62,337 nt of DNA from Flagellimonas abyssi (GTDB taxonomy: Bacteria > Bacteroidota > Bacteroidia > Flavobacteriales > Flavobacteriaceae): positions 1 through 62,337 of the forward strand of contig NZ_JAHZSV010000031.1 in the NCBI RefSeq assembly GCF_019457905.1, given 5' to 3'. The position numbers and the translations under genes are program-made. Numbering within the stretch: position 1 is the first letter of the stretch; every line of letters begins with the position of its first letter. The notes beneath the pieces were generated by a model that did not search any database, was not told where the DNA came from, and saw only the letters and a program-made list of their open reading frames with translations. This document shows positions 35,023 to 45,417 of this stretch, in pieces.

Positions 35023-36403
35023 CACTGGCCTATTTAGTGAATTCCCAGAAGTATCCACCAAACAATGGAAGCAACAAATCCAGGTGGACCTTAAAGGTGC
35101 GGATTATAACGAAGCCTTGGTGTGGGAATCTTTGGAGGGAATCAACGTAAAGCCTTTTTATCATCAAGAAGACCTGGAGCGAATCCCCACCTTTTCATTG
35201 CCAAAAGACCATAAGTGGTCAGTAGCCCAATCCATTTATGCGGGAGATGCAGCAAAAGCAAATACCAAGGCAAAAGAAGTCCTAAACAAGGGGACGGAAA
35301 GTTTAATCTTTAAAGTTCCCACTGAAGAAATTGATTTTGAAGCGTTGTTCGCAGGCATCAATCTAGAAGGAATTGAAAGTTACTTCAATTTTGAGTTTTT
35401 GGCCTTGGAACCGCTCAAAAAGTTGGTCAACCTACTCAAAAACAAAAAAGCAAAGGCCCATTTAAATATCGACATCATCGGTCATTTGGCCAAAGATGGC
35501 AATTGGTTCCACAATTTGGAAAAAGACCATGACCTATTGACCGAATTGGCGTCGCTGGGCACTTCGGACATATCAATTGTTGGGGTTGACCTGTCACTTT
35601 ATCAAAATTCGGGTGCGAACATGGTCCAGCAGTTGGCCTACGGTCTGGCACACGCCAATGAATATTTAAACCATGCTGTCACTTCGAGCGCAGTCGAGAA
35701 GTCTTTCCCCGTTACTTTTAAAGTGGCGGTGGGCAGCAATTATTTCTTCGAAATAGCCAAAATAAAGGCCTTGCGATGGCTTTGGAACAGCTTGGCAGCC
35801 GAATACGGAATCAACAAAAGCGAATGCAACATTTTGGCCGTACCATCAAAGCGAAACAAAACTTTGTACGACTATAATGTGAACATGCTGCGCACCACTT
35901 CTGAATGCATGTCGGCAGTTTTGGGAGGAGCGGACACCGTTTGCAATATGGCCTACGATGCCTTGTTCCATAAAGACAACGAATTTGGCGAGCGCATTGC
36001 ACGCAACCAATTATTGTTGTTAAAAGAAGAAGCCTATTTCACCGGGGCGTCACAAATGGCGGAAGGGTCCTATTATATTGAATCGCTCACCAATCAATTG
36101 GCTGAAAAAGCCTTGGTTCTTTTTAAGCAGATTGAAAAAGCAGGTGGTTTTCTGGACAGTTTGAAAAAGGGAATGGTTCAGCAAAAAATAAAAGAAAGTG
36201 CCGAAAAAGAGCAGCAGCTTTTTGATGAAGGCAAAATAGTTTCCCTGGGGACCAACAAATATCAGAATCCCGAAAATCGGATGAAGGACAACTTGGAACT
36301 CTACCCCTTTGTAAAAACCAAAGCGCGGAAAACAATCATTGAGCCGATCATTGAAAAAAGGTTGGCCGAGGCATCTGAACAAAAAAGATTGAACGATGAG
36401 TAG
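35015..36403 (+). CDS. mutA: Methylmalonyl-CoA mutase small (beta) subunit
   Basis: A 462-residue non-catalytic partner of the mutase. It keeps the TIM-barrel part, with recognisable mutase features such as [22 protein letters not shown] at the N-terminus, [39 protein letters not shown] and [16 protein letters not shown]. The C-terminal B12-binding domain found in classic small subunits (about 620-640 residues) is absent, which I believe is usual in flavobacteria. It lies directly upstream of the large subunit with an 8 bp overlap. Confidence 0.9.
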   Translation: MSDTGLFSEFPEVSTKQWKQQIQVDLKGADYNEALVWESLEGINVKPFYHQEDLERIPTFSLPKDHKWSVAQSIYAGDAAKANTKAKEVLNKGTESLIFKVPTEEIDFEALFAGINLEGIESYFNFEFLALEPLKKLVNLLKNKKAKAHLNIDIIGHLAKDGNWFHNLEKDHDLLTELASLGTSDISIVGVDLSLYQNSGANMVQQLAYGLAHANEYLNHAVTSSAVEKSFPVTFKVAVGSNYFFEIAKIKALRWLWNSLAAEYGINKSECNILAVPSKRNKTLYDYNVNMLRTTSECMSAVLGGADTVCNMAYDALFHKDNEFGERIARNQLLLLKEEAYFTGASQMAEGSYYIESLTNQLAEKALVLFKQIEKAGGFLDSLKKGMVQQKIKESAEKEQQLFDEGKIVSLGTNKYQNPENRMKDNLELYPFVKTKARKTIIEPIIEKRLAEASEQKRLNDE

Positions 36404-38468
36404 AAAAGACCTTCAACATCTGGAGTTGGCTGTCGGGTCGAAACCTGCCGGACCCCAAAACTACGGCCACGAAAACTTCGCTGCGGGCATCTCGCCATTT
36501 TTACGTGGTCCCTACTCCACCATGTATGTACGTAGACCTTGGACCATCCGTCAATATGCGGGATTTTCCACTGCAGAAGAGAGCAATGCATTTTACCGAA
36601 GAAACTTGGAGGCGGGCCAAAAAGGACTTTCTGTTGCCTTTGACCTCCCCACGCATAGAGGCTACGACTCAGACAACGACCGCGTGGTCGGCGACGTAGG
36701 AAAAGCCGGAGTCGCCATAGATTCCATTGAGGATATGAAAATTTTGTTCAACGGCATTCCTCTGGACAAAATGTCGGTTTCCATGACCATGAATGGCGCT
36801 GTGATTCCCATAATGGCCTTTTACATCGTTGCAGGTCTGGAGCAAGGTGTTTCCATGGAGCAACTTTCGGGAACCATTCAAAACGATATTTTGAAGGAAT
36901 TCATGGTACGGAACACCTATATCTACCCACCTACTCCCTCCATGCAACTCGTTGCGGATATTTTTGAATTTACCAGTAAACATATGCCCCGGTTCAACAG
37001 CATCAGTATTTCTGGCTACCACATGCACGAAGCCGGAGCTCCTGCATCCATGGAACTGGCCTATACTTTGGCCGATGGTGTTGAATACATCCGAACCGGA
37101 ATAAAAGCAGGTCTTAAAATTGATGAATTTGCTCCACGCCTATCCTTTTTCTGGGGTATTGGAATGAATCATTTCGCAGAAATCGCGAAAATGCGCGCAG
37201 GAAGAATGCTCTGGGCAAAATTGGTGGATCAATTCAATCCTACGAACCCAAAATCCTCCATGCTCCGTACCCACAGTCAAACCAGCGGATGGAGCTTAAC
37301 GGAGCAGGACCCCTTCAACAATGTGGCCAGAACAACCATTGAGGCGATGGCAGCGGCATTTGGTGGCACGCAAAGCCTTCACACCAACGCTTTGGACGAA
37401 GCCATTGCATTGCCCACCGATTTTTCAGCGCGAATAGCACGGAACACGCAAATCTATTTGCAACAAGAAACCCATATCACCAAAACGGTAGACCCTTGGG
37501 CCGGAAGCCGAAAAGTAGAGCAATTGACCCGAGAAATTGCCGAAAAAGCTTGGGAATTAATCCAAGAAGTGGAAAAATTGGGCGGGATGACGAAAGCCAT
37601 TGAAAAAGGCATCCCAAAAATGCGGATTGAAGAGGCCGCAGCAAAGAAACAGGCCCGAATTGATAGTGGACAAGATGTTATCGTCGGGGTGAACAAATAC
37701 CGATTGGAAAATGAGGATGACCTTCAAATTTTAGAAGTGGACAATGCCAAGGTTCGAAAACAACAAATGGCAAGGCTTGACCAAATCCGAAGTAGTAGGG
37801 ATTCCAAAAAAGTGGAAAAAGCACTCGAAGCTATCCGCATGGCAGCCAAAAAAGCCAATGAAAACAATTCCGACCGTGAAAATTTATTAGCTTTAGCCGT
37901 AGAAGCGGCCAAAGAGCGGGCTACCTTGGAGGAGATCAGTGGTGCCATGGAAAGTGCATTTGGACGCTACAGCGCAAAAATTCAATCCTTTACCGGCGTG
38001 TATTCCAAAGAAATTAAAAACGACGAAAGTTTTGAAAACGCCCGCAAATTGGCAGACAAGTTTGCCGAGCAAGAAGGGCGTAGACCTCGTATTATGGTCG
38101 CCAAAATGGGTCAGGATGGACACGACCGTGGTGCCAAAGTGGTAGCCACAGGATATGCAGACCTTGGTTTTGATGTGGATATTGGACCCTTGTTCCAGAC
38201 CCCTGCCGAAGTAGCCAAGCAAGCGATTGAAAACGATGTGCATGTGTTGGGGATATCTTCGTTAGCGGGAGGCCACAAAACCTTGGTTCCAGAGGTAGTC
38301 CAAGAACTCAAAAAATACGGTCGCGAAGACATTATGGTCATTGTAGGAGGTGTGATACCAAAACAAGATTACAAGCATTTGTTGGACAATGGGGCCGTGG
38401 CCGTATTCGGTCCTGGCACTAAAATAGCCGATGCCGCAACTCAAATCCTCAACATTCTTTTAGATTGA
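36396..38468 (+). CDS. mutB: Methylmalonyl-CoA mutase large (alpha) subunit, B12-dependent
   Basis: A 690-residue catalytic subunit that interconverts (R)-methylmalonyl-CoA and succinyl-CoA with adenosylcobalamin. The substrate barrel is marked by [61 protein letters not shown] and [20 protein letters not shown]. The C-terminal B12 domain carries [16 protein letters not shown], with the DxHxxG that supplies the lower-ligand His, then GISSLAGGH and VGGVIP. With the carboxylase operon opposite it forms the propionyl-CoA to succinyl-CoA route. The epimerase and the MeaB chaperone are not in the window. Confidence 0.96.
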   Translation: MSRKDLQHLELAVGSKPAGPQNYGHENFAAGISPFLRGPYSTMYVRRPWTIRQYAGFSTAEESNAFYRRNLEAGQKGLSVAFDLPTHRGYDSDNDRVVGDVGKAGVAIDSIEDMKILFNGIPLDKMSVSMTMNGAVIPIMAFYIVAGLEQGVSMEQLSGTIQNDILKEFMVRNTYIYPPTPSMQLVADIFEFTSKHMPRFNSISISGYHMHEAGAPASMELAYTLADGVEYIRTGIKAGLKIDEFAPRLSFFWGIGMNHFAEIAKMRAGRMLWAKLVDQFNPTNPKSSMLRTHSQTSGWSLTEQDPFNNVARTTIEAMAAAFGGTQSLHTNALDEAIALPTDFSARIARNTQIYLQQETHITKTVDPWAGSRKVEQLTREIAEKAWELIQEVEKLGGMTKAIEKGIPKMRIEEAAAKKQARIDSGQDVIVGVNKYRLENEDDLQILEVDNAKVRKQQMARLDQIRSSRDSKKVEKALEAIRMAAKKANENNSDRENLLALAVEAAKERATLEEISGAMESAFGRYSAKIQSFTGVYSKEIKNDESFENARKLADKFAEQEGRRPRIMVAKMGQDGHDRGAKVVATGYADLGFDVDIGPLFQTPAEVAKQAIENDVHVLGISSLAGGHKTLVPEVVQELKKYGREDIMVIVGGVIPKQDYKHLLDNGAVAVFGPGTKIADAATQILNILLD

Positions 38469-38602
38469 ATCCTATAACGGTCTAATAAATATTAGTTTAA
38501 CTTTATTTAACGCTAAATAGCAGGTTTATTCACCCCCTGTTAACAAATTACATTTTATCGCATCTTAAATAATCGTATTTTTAGCACCTAACTTACTATG
38601 AA

Positions 38603-39376
38603 ATGGGCAAGATTATTGCTATAGCAAACCAAAAGGGCGGAGTAGGAAAAACTACCACCACGGTAAACCTTGCAGCCTCCTTAGGTGTATTGGAAAAAAA
38701 GGTGTTATTGATTGATGCCGACCCCCAGGCCAATGCAACATCCGGTTTGGGAATTGATGTTGATTCCGTGGAAAACGGAACCTATCAGCTTTTGGAACAC
38801 ACCATGAGCGTTGAGCAGGTCACCGTCTCCACCGATTCCCCGAACGTAGATTTGGTACCGGCCCATATTGACCTGGTCGCCATCGAGATTGAATTGGTGG
38901 ACAAGGACAATAGGGAGTACATGCTCAAAGAAGCTTTAAAAAATCTTGGGGACAAATACGATTTTGTATTGATAGATTGCGCTCCATCATTGGGATTACT
39001 GACATTGAACGCCCTAACCGCGGCAGACTCCGTTATGATCCCGATACAATGTGAGTATTTTGCTTTGGAAGGCCTTGGCAAATTATTGAACACGGTAAAA
39101 AGTGTACAAAAAATACATAATAACGATTTGGACATCGAAGGAATGTTGTTGACCATGTACGATTCCAGGTTACGACTTTCCAACCAAGTTGTTGAAGAAG
39201 TGAAAAAACACTTCGCGGATATGGTCTTTGATACCATCATCCAGAGAAACGTTAGGCTGAGCGAAGCACCAAGTTATGGCGAGAGCATTATAAAATATGA
39301 TGCAAGCAGCAAAGGTGCCTCCAATTATCTTAACTTAGCCAACGAAATTTTGAAGAAAAACAAGGAGAAAGTTTAG
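38603..39376 (+). CDS. parA: Chromosome partitioning ATPase ParA/Soj
   Basis: A 257-residue Walker-type ATPase that moves or positions the chromosome origin with ParB. The deviant Walker A KGGVGKTTTT is at residues 11-20, LLIDADPQANATSGLG follows, and DFVLIDCAPSLGLLTLNAL is the Walker B region. QNEY-like PIQCEYFALEGL is also typical. A 134 bp gap precedes it, with no strong promoter box. parB begins immediately after its stop codon. Confidence 0.96.
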   Translation: MGKIIAIANQKGGVGKTTTTVNLAASLGVLEKKVLLIDADPQANATSGLGIDVDSVENGTYQLLEHTMSVEQVTVSTDSPNVDLVPAHIDLVAIEIELVDKDNREYMLKEALKNLGDKYDFVLIDCAPSLGLLTLNALTAADSVMIPIQCEYFALEGLGKLLNTVKSVQKIHNNDLDIEGMLLTMYDSRLRLSNQVVEEVKKHFADMVFDTIIQRNVRLSEAPSYGESIIKYDASSKGASNYLNLANEILKKNKEKV

Positions 39377-40282
39377 ATGGCGAAAGCAACAAAAAAACAG
39401 GCGTTGGGAAGAGGCCTGTCCGCTCTTTTAAATGATCCCGAAAATGATATTAAGTCAGTTTCGGACAAAAATGCGGACAAGGTTATAGGTAATGTTGTAG
39501 AATTGGATATCGATTCCATTGAAGTAAACCCATTTCAGCCACGTTCCAATTTTAACGACGAAACCCTTGAAGAACTGGCCAGTTCCATTCGCGAACTGGG
39601 CATCATACAGCCCATTACGGTAAGGAAACTGGACTTCAACAAATTTCAGTTGGTCTCAGGTGAACGGAGGTTCCGTGCATCAAAATTGGTGGGATTGGAA
39701 ACCATTCCTGCCTATATCCGCATTGCCAACGACCAAGAATCCTTGGAAATGGCCCTGGTGGAAAATATCCAAAGGCAAGATCTTGACCCCATTGAAATTG
39801 CACTCTCTTACCAAAGACTTATAGACGAAATTGAAATCACCCAAGAAAAATTGAGTGATCGTGTGGGAAAAAAACGTTCCACCATCACCAATTACCTTCG
39901 TTTGTTGAAATTGGACCCGATTATCCAAACCGGAATGCGGGATGGATTCATCAGTATGGGTCATGGTAGGGCACTTATCAACATTGACAAGAAAAAAGAC
40001 CAAATCGCCATTTATGAAAAGGTGGTTTCCGATGGCCTATCCGTAAGGGCCACCGAACAATTGGTGAAAGACCATAAAGAACCCAAAAGTTCAGGTTCCG
40101 AAAAGAAAAAGAGCACTTTGGATGTTCCTGAATTTGTTTCCAGCAGTTTAGACTCCATCAAAGAGCGACTAGCGACCAAAGTGGACATTACCACTTCAAA
40201 AAACGGAAAAGGAAAAATTGTGATACCCTTCCATTCAGAGGAAGATTTTAAACGTATCAAAAAATTGTTGACTGGTGAATAA
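39377..40282 (+). CDS. parB: Chromosome partitioning protein ParB
   Basis: A 301-residue CTPase and parS-binding protein. The N-terminal domain has IEVNPFQPRSNFNDETLEELASSI and the CTP-binding SGERRFRASK followed by ENIQRQDLDPIEIALSYQRL. The helix-turn-helix is around TQEKLSDRVGKKRSTITNYLRLLKL. The C-terminal about 90 residues form the dimer part. The start directly abuts the parA stop. No parS-like palindrome is visible near the pair, so the site is probably elsewhere. Confidence 0.95.
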   Translation: MAKATKKQALGRGLSALLNDPENDIKSVSDKNADKVIGNVVELDIDSIEVNPFQPRSNFNDETLEELASSIRELGIIQPITVRKLDFNKFQLVSGERRFRASKLVGLETIPAYIRIANDQESLEMALVENIQRQDLDPIEIALSYQRLIDEIEITQEKLSDRVGKKRSTITNYLRLLKLDPIIQTGMRDGFISMGHGRALINIDKKKDQIAIYEKVVSDGLSVRATEQLVKDHKEPKSSGSEKKKSTLDVPEFVSSSLDSIKERLATKVDITTSKNGKGKIVIPFHSEEDFKRIKKLLTGE

Positions 40283-40931
40283 AAACCTCCTTTTATTGCT
40301 CTTTGCCTTTTTGTTGTTTCATTCAGGTTTTTCCCAAGAAGAAGAGGAAAACAAAGAAAAGGAACAGCCTCAGCAAACCAAAGAGGTAGACTCTATTACC
40401 CAAACCATGGAAGGAGAAGGTGTTACTTTTGAGGAAGTAACAAAGCAAAAGAGCATCAATCCCCTTGCTCCCAGTAAAGCTGCGTTTTATTCAGCTGTTC
40501 TTCCGGGTCTTGGGCAAATCTATAACAAACGCTATTGGAAAGCACCCATAGTTTGGGGCGCCATAGGAACAGGAATTTATGTCTATTCCTTCAACAACAC
40601 CGAATATCGGAGAGCAAGGAATGCTTTTAAACGGCGACTTGCAGGTTTTGAGGATGATGAGTTCTGGGATTTGAACGGAGATGGCAATGGTCCGGACCTA
40701 ACATCCGAAGCACTGCAAGAAGCTCAAGAAAACACCCAACGGGATAGGGATTTGGCCTTGGTGATCACTATTGCCCTTTATGCCCTGAACATTATTGACG
40801 CCAACGTGGACTCACACTTAAAACAGTATAATGTAAGCGACGACCTTGCCATTGACTTTAACCCTTATTTAGATATAAATCCGTTTACCAACAAGCCAAA
40901 CTACGGTATGGCGATGGTGATAAAATTTTAA
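40275..40931 (+). CDS. DUF5683 domain membrane-associated protein
   Basis: A 218-residue exported or membrane protein of unknown function that regularly sits between parB and dapB in flavobacteria. A signal peptide (about residues 3-20, LLLLLFAFLLFHSGFSQE) is followed by a low-complexity Glu/Lys/Gln stretch. The DUF5683 core follows: NPLAPSKAAFYSAVLPGLGQIYNKRYWKAPIVWGAIG. Two hydrophobic stretches (around IVWGAIGTGIYVYSF and LALVITIALYALNIIDA) suggest membrane insertion. The start codon is GTG at 40275, inside the end of parB (8 bp overlap). Confidence 0.82.
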   Translation: MNKNLLLLLFAFLLFHSGFSQEEEENKEKEQPQQTKEVDSITQTMEGEGVTFEEVTKQKSINPLAPSKAAFYSAVLPGLGQIYNKRYWKAPIVWGAIGTGIYVYSFNNTEYRRARNAFKRRLAGFEDDEFWDLNGDGNGPDLTSEALQEAQENTQRDRDLALVITIALYALNIIDANVDSHLKQYNVSDDLAIDFNPYLDINPFTNKPNYGMAMVIKF

Positions 40932-40934
40932 TGT

Positions 40935-41636
40935 ATGAAGATTGGTCTGTTTGGATATGGCAAAATGGGAAAGATGATCGAGCAGATTGCTCAGGATAGA
41001 GGCCATTCCATAGTAGCAAAGATTGACGACCCTTCGCAGGATGTGGATTATTCTTCAATGGATGTTGCCATTGACTTTAGTACTCCAGAAGCCGCTTTTG
41101 ACAATATCACCAATTGTTTTAAGAACAAGGTTCCCGTAATCAGTGGCACTACGGGATGGTTGGACAAGTATTCTGAAGCCATCAAAATTTGTGAAGACAA
41201 CAAGAGTGCATTTATATATGCCTCCAACTTTAGTTTGGGAGTAAATATCTTTTTTGAGCTGAACAAACAACTAGCCAAGATGATGGCCGGATTGGATCAG
41301 TACAAGGTTGGCATGGAGGAGATACATCACACACAAAAGTTGGATGCCCCAAGCGGAACTGCCATTACTTTGGCCGAAGGAATTATTGAAAACACCACAT
41401 ACGAAAACTGGAAATTGGATGGATCGAGCGATAAAACAGTTTCGATAAAATCCATAAGGGAAGGCATGGTGCCCGGTACGCACAGTATTACTTATGAGAG
41501 TCCCGTGGACACTATCGAGATAAAACACGAAGCGCACAACAGGGAAGGGTTTGCTCTTGGAGCCGTAATAGCTTCGGAGTGGATACAGGGAAAAACAGGT
41601 GTTTTCTCTATGAAAGACGTGTTAAACCTAAGCTAA
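40935..41636 (+). CDS. dapB: 4-hydroxy-tetrahydrodipicolinate reductase
   Basis: A 233-residue cytoplasmic enzyme of the diaminopimelate/lysine route. It reduces 4-hydroxy-tetrahydrodipicolinate with NAD(P)H. The Rossmann motif GLFGYGKMGKMIEQIA is at the N-terminus. AIDFSTPEA and SGTTGW follow, and the active-site EEIHHTQKLDAPSGTAITLAEGI holds the catalytic His and Lys. It is a little short for the family (about 240-270), as in other Bacteroidota. It provides mDAP, the murein cross-linking residue. Confidence 0.95.
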   Translation: MKIGLFGYGKMGKMIEQIAQDRGHSIVAKIDDPSQDVDYSSMDVAIDFSTPEAAFDNITNCFKNKVPVISGTTGWLDKYSEAIKICEDNKSAFIYASNFSLGVNIFFELNKQLAKMMAGLDQYKVGMEEIHHTQKLDAPSGTAITLAEGIIENTTYENWKLDGSSDKTVSIKSIREGMVPGTHSITYESPVDTIEIKHEAHNREGFALGAVIASEWIQGKTGVFSMKDVLNLS

Positions 41637-41686
41637 AAAACGTAACAGGAACATAGACCCAGAGTCTAACAAAGAAACTTATTTAT

Positions 41687-43429
41687 ATGGACGGTATACA
41701 ATGGATCATTTTTATTCTGATCATTCAGGTCATCCATTTCTTGGGAACTTGGAAACTCTACGTTAAGGCCGGCAGAAAATCATGGGAAGCCGCCATCCCT
41801 GTCTATAACGGGATTGTTTTGATGAAAATCATAAATAGACCTGCTTGGTGGGTACTTTTATTGTTTATTCCCATCATCAATTTATTGATGTTCCCCGTAG
41901 TTTGGGTGGAAACCATCCGCAGTTTTGGAAAAAAATCGCTTGTAGATACATGGTTGGTCATCCTTACCCTTGGTTTTTATATCTATTACATCAACTACGC
42001 AGAGGACGTAAAATATATCGAAGACCGCAGCCTAAAACCGACCACAGGTTTGGGAGAATGGGTAAGTTCCATTGTATTTGCCATTGTTGCCGCGACTTTT
42101 GTACACACGTATTTTATACAGCCTTATGTAATCCCAACGGGGTCACTGGAACGCACGCTACGTGTTGGTGACTTTTTGTTTGTGAGCAAATTTCATTATG
42201 GCGCTAGGGTCCCCATGACAACTTTGGCCGCCCCTATGGTCCATGATACGCTACCTGTGCTAAAAACAAGGTCTTACTTGGCCGATGTAAATCCGGAGAC
42301 CCATAAAACCTCATGGATCAACAAATTGCAGTTGCCCTATATGCGTTTGCCCGGGTTTGAGAAAGTTGAAAAAAATGACATTGTCGTTTTCAGTCTACCT
42401 TCGGATACGCTCTATCAATTTTTTAAGGCACAAAAAGCGGTCATAAAGCCTATCGATAAAAAATCCAACTACGTAAAACGCTGCGTGGGAACCCCCGGGG
42501 ATTCCCTGGCAGTTATCGATGGTTTTGTGTATATCAACGGCGAACAGCTCAAGCTATCCGACCGCGCCAAGCCCATGTATATATATGACATCTATTCCAA
42601 CAATGGAGTGTCGAGCAAGTATTTAGAAGATGTTGACGCTTCGGATTATGTTAGAAAGTACATTGCCAGCAATATCAGCGAAGCCCAATATAATGCCTTA
42701 GCTCCATTTATTTCAGGTGGACGCCCTACAGAAGATGGGAAAATTGAGCTCTATACCAGGGAAGGTGGAATACCCACTGATGTAATCCGCCAATTAAGAC
42801 TCTCATTATCCGAAGAAAAACCACGTTCGAGATCGGCCAACCTTACCGACGAAATGGTTGCCGCATTGGAACAAAATCCTGCCATTGATTCCGTGGTGAA
42901 AACAATTGACCCCAAAGGGATGTACGGTGGTAATATATTTCCACAAAAACCTAACCTGTACCCTTGGAACAACGACAATTTTGGACCTATTTATATTCCT
43001 AAGGCTGGAGCTACGGTAGACATCAATTCCAGGACCATCCCCTTTTACAAAAAAATTATCCGGGACTACGAACACAATGACGTGAAAGTAACAGGTGGGA
43101 AAGTCCTCATCAACGGCAACGAAGCCAATTCTTACACATTTAAACAGGACTATTATTGGATGATGGGAGATAACCGCGACCACTCCGAAGATAGTAGGAC
43201 TTGGGGGTATGTACCTGCCGATCATATTGTGGGAAAACCAGTTTTCCTTTGGATGAGCTTTGACAACTTTAGACAGGGAATCGCCAATTGGAGGGTTCGT
43301 TGGGACCGAGTTTTCACAACCGTTGGTGGTAGCGGGGAACCAGTATCCTACTTCTGGTATTTCATAGCCCTATTGGCTGCTTGGTTTATTTTTGATTTCT
43401 TCCGCAAGCGAAAGAAAAAGAATGTATAG
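41687..43429 (+). CDS. lepB: Signal peptidase I with extra N-terminal membrane domain
   Basis: A 580-residue inner membrane Ser/Lys protease that removes signal peptides. Residues 1-115 form an added membrane domain (several hydrophobic segments, DUF5684-like) before the standard SPase I. The catalytic Ser153 lies in IPTGSLERTL (Ser-Leu where E. coli has Ser-Met) and the general base Lys264 in YVKRCVGTPGDSLAV. MMGDNRDHSEDSRTWGYVP lies near residue 495. The roughly 230 residues between Lys264 and the GDN box are a large insertion compared with E. coli. A C-terminal helix (about 557-573) gives a further anchor. Large forms of this kind are usual in Bacteroidota. Confidence 0.93.
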   Translation: MDGIQWIIFILIIQVIHFLGTWKLYVKAGRKSWEAAIPVYNGIVLMKIINRPAWWVLLLFIPIINLLMFPVVWVETIRSFGKKSLVDTWLVILTLGFYIYYINYAEDVKYIEDRSLKPTTGLGEWVSSIVFAIVAATFVHTYFIQPYVIPTGSLERTLRVGDFLFVSKFHYGARVPMTTLAAPMVHDTLPVLKTRSYLADVNPETHKTSWINKLQLPYMRLPGFEKVEKNDIVVFSLPSDTLYQFFKAQKAVIKPIDKKSNYVKRCVGTPGDSLAVIDGFVYINGEQLKLSDRAKPMYIYDIYSNNGVSSKYLEDVDASDYVRKYIASNISEAQYNALAPFISGGRPTEDGKIELYTREGGIPTDVIRQLRLSLSEEKPRSRSANLTDEMVAALEQNPAIDSVVKTIDPKGMYGGNIFPQKPNLYPWNNDNFGPIYIPKAGATVDINSRTIPFYKKIIRDYEHNDVKVTGGKVLINGNEANSYTFKQDYYWMMGDNRDHSEDSRTWGYVPADHIVGKPVFLWMSFDNFRQGIANWRVRWDRVFTTVGGSGEPVSYFWYFIALLAAWFIFDFFRKRKKKNV

Positions 43430-43451
43430 GTAATTTAAACTCATCTGTTCT

Positions 43452-44084
43452 TTGAAAATTCTTATCCATCCTTCCTATTTTCCCAGCATTGCAACCTTTG
43501 CTACTATAGTTCAGCATGAGGTAATTTGGGAGGCGCACGATAATTTTCAGAAACAGACCTACCGGAACCGTTGTTATATTTCTACGGACAAGGGCAAACA
43601 TATGCTCAATATCCCTATAAAACACGTTGGTGGCACTGAGGGACGTCAAAAGTATATTGATGTAAACACCGAAAATAGTTACAATTGGAAAAAAGAGCAT
43701 TGGCGCACTTTGGAAACGGCATACAGAACCTCGCCCTTCTTCGAATTTTATGAAGACGATATTCGACCTATCTACGAAGGAAACGAAGACTCGCTCTATA
43801 ATCTGAACCTAAAAACCATTGAAGCCATTGCTGATTGTATTGGAATAAAAATTCCAACAGCTAAGACCGAAACGTACCAGATTGAACCAACCACCTATTT
43901 TGATGCCCGATTTTTGGTAGAGGCCAAAAAAGAAAAAGATTGGAACATAGAACCTTATACACAGGTTTTTGAGGAGCGTCATGGTTTTATACCCAATTTG
44001 AGCATCTTGGACCTCTTGTTCAATGAGGGCACCAATACACTAAGCTACTTAAAAAATCTATCTTTAGGTTTTACAAATGACTAG
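43452..44084 (+). CDS. WbqC-like family protein
   Basis: A 210-residue protein of the WbqC family, some members of which lie in surface polysaccharide clusters; the exact reaction is unknown. The opening MKILIHPSYFPSIATFATI and the HDNFQKQTYRNRCYISTDKGKHMLNIPI stretch are typical. The start codon is TTG (43452-43454): an in-frame stop lies 21 bp upstream and no ATG or GTG occurs between, while the family's conserved beginning needs this position. It overlaps the next gene by 8 bp. Confidence 0.85.
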   Translation: MKILIHPSYFPSIATFATIVQHEVIWEAHDNFQKQTYRNRCYISTDKGKHMLNIPIKHVGGTEGRQKYIDVNTENSYNWKKEHWRTLETAYRTSPFFEFYEDDIRPIYEGNEDSLYNLNLKTIEAIADCIGIKIPTAKTETYQIEPTTYFDARFLVEAKKEKDWNIEPYTQVFEERHGFIPNLSILDLLFNEGTNTLSYLKNLSLGFTND

Positions 44085-44385
44085 GCATCTCATCCACTAC
44101 GGTATACATTTTTTGGTTCCCGTTTTAATTGGACTTTGGTTCTTCAAAGGAGATAGTTTTAGGGTTATTTTGATACTTCTGGCCGGAATCCTAATAGATA
44201 TAGATCACCTCTGGGCAATTCCTTTGTATGATCCCAACCGTTGCAGTTTGGGGTTTCATATCTTTCATACCTATTGGGCCATTATACTCTATATTTTGTT
44301 GCTGTTCTTTAAACCTACCCGACTAATCGGTTTAGCTTTGGTCATACACATTATAGCAGATTCCGTGGATTGTTTATTGATGTGA
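44077..44385 (+). CDS. DUF6122 small integral membrane protein
   Basis: A 102-residue protein with about three transmembrane segments, no known activity. Conserved His/Asp residues (HYGIHF, DIDHLWAIPLYDPNRC, FHIFHTYW, HIIADSVDC) sit near membrane edges, the kind of layout found in small membrane metal-dependent hydrolase-like proteins, but I would not assign a reaction. Its last 12 bp overlap the convergent EEP gene. Confidence 0.75.
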   Translation: MTRHLIHYGIHFLVPVLIGLWFFKGDSFRVILILLAGILIDIDHLWAIPLYDPNRCSLGFHIFHTYWAIILYILLLFFKPTRLIGLALVIHIIADSVDCLLM

Positions 44386-45414
44386 ATTTAAACGTACAGT
44401 CGCCATTACCGGATAATGATCGGAAAGGCGTTTATCGAAATTCTGATGGGAAATCACTTCAAAATCTTTATCTGTCAAAATGTAATCTATTCGAAGTGGT
44501 AGCTTCCACAAATCGTATGTACGCCCAAAACCACTTCCCTCTTCTAAAAAAGTATCTTGTAAACCACCTTTTGCAATTTTATAAACATTGGAAAATTGAG
44601 TATTATTAAAATCTCCGCAAACAATATTTGCATAAGGACTCTCCTCTAAATGACTTCTGAGAATTTCAGCTTGCTCCAATTGTTTTGAAAAGGTATCGAC
44701 CAATATCTTATAAGTTCTTTCCGATTTTTCTCCATCAGAAAAGTTATCCGTACTTGGTATAATCTTAAAAGATTGCAGATGTACATTGTAAACCCGCAGA
44801 GTATCCTTTCCAACGGTAATATCAGCATAAATAATATTATTGATAGTACCCGGTAAATCCAACGAACCTTCCCCAACAATAGGGTGTTTAGAAAATATGG
44901 CCTGAGTTGTCCTTGGTACGGCGTTAGGTGTTTCACTCCTATATTTATATTGATTTAGCTGCCTGTAACGATCCCTACTATGTTCTTGGACGCAGAGAAT
45001 GGTCGGGTCCTGATCTTTCACAAATTTCACTATACTATCCCCCACCCCTGGTTGTTTCATCCAACCATTCTTATTAAATCCCCATGCATTGAAGGACATG
45101 ATTTTTATATCCGATGACACTCCTTCTTGAGGATCATTATTGCCTCCAAAACCATAAAAAGGTCCGAACATAAGATAACCGAGAACGATAGCCGTGAACG
45201 AAAGCAAAAACTTTCGTTTCTTTTTTGCCGCCCAGTACAATAGAAACAGTACGTTAAGTGCAAATAAAAAAGGTACTACCAAACTCAGTACCGAGATGGC
45301 AGAGAAAAACCGTAATGGCACATAAGAGATGAATCCAGTAAACAGCAATAGAAATGCAATCAAAATATTAATTGCAAACACCACCCTATCCCATATTGAG
45401 GTAGATTTTTTCAC
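44374..45414 (-). CDS. Endonuclease/exonuclease/phosphatase (EEP) family membrane protein
   Basis: A 346-residue protein. Three N-terminal transmembrane helices (about residues 10-90) are followed by a DNase I-like EEP domain: KIMSFNAWGFNKNGW, TILCVQEHSRDRYRQLN with the metal-binding Glu, IVCGDFNNTQFS with the Asp-Asn pair, IDYILTD and the C-terminal SDHYPVMATVRL with the Asp-His pair. The active-site set looks complete. Substrates of the family range from nucleic acids to phospholipids; a membrane anchor favours a periplasmic or lipid-linked phosphodiester. It lies 3 bp from the rhomboid gene and likely shares its transcript. Confidence 0.85.
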   Translation of the reverse strand: MKKSTSIWDRVVFAINILIAFLLLFTGFISYVPLRFFSAISVLSLVVPFLFALNVLFLLYWAAKKKRKFLLSFTAIVLGYLMFGPFYGFGGNNDPQEGVSSDIKIMSFNAWGFNKNGWMKQPGVGDSIVKFVKDQDPTILCVQEHSRDRYRQLNQYKYRSETPNAVPRTTQAIFSKHPIVGEGSLDLPGTINNIIYADITVGKDTLRVYNVHLQSFKIIPSTDNFSDGEKSERTYKILVDTFSKQLEQAEILRSHLEESPYANIVCGDFNNTQFSNVYKIAKGGLQDTFLEEGSGFGRTYDLWKLPLRIDYILTDKDFEVISHQNFDKRLSDHYPVMATVRLNSHQ

Positions 45415-45417
45415 TGT

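Noticed and set aside
38469..38602. parS site or replication origin near parAB
   Set aside because: No TGTTTCACGTGAAACA-like palindrome or DnaA box cluster was seen around parAB or in nearby gaps.
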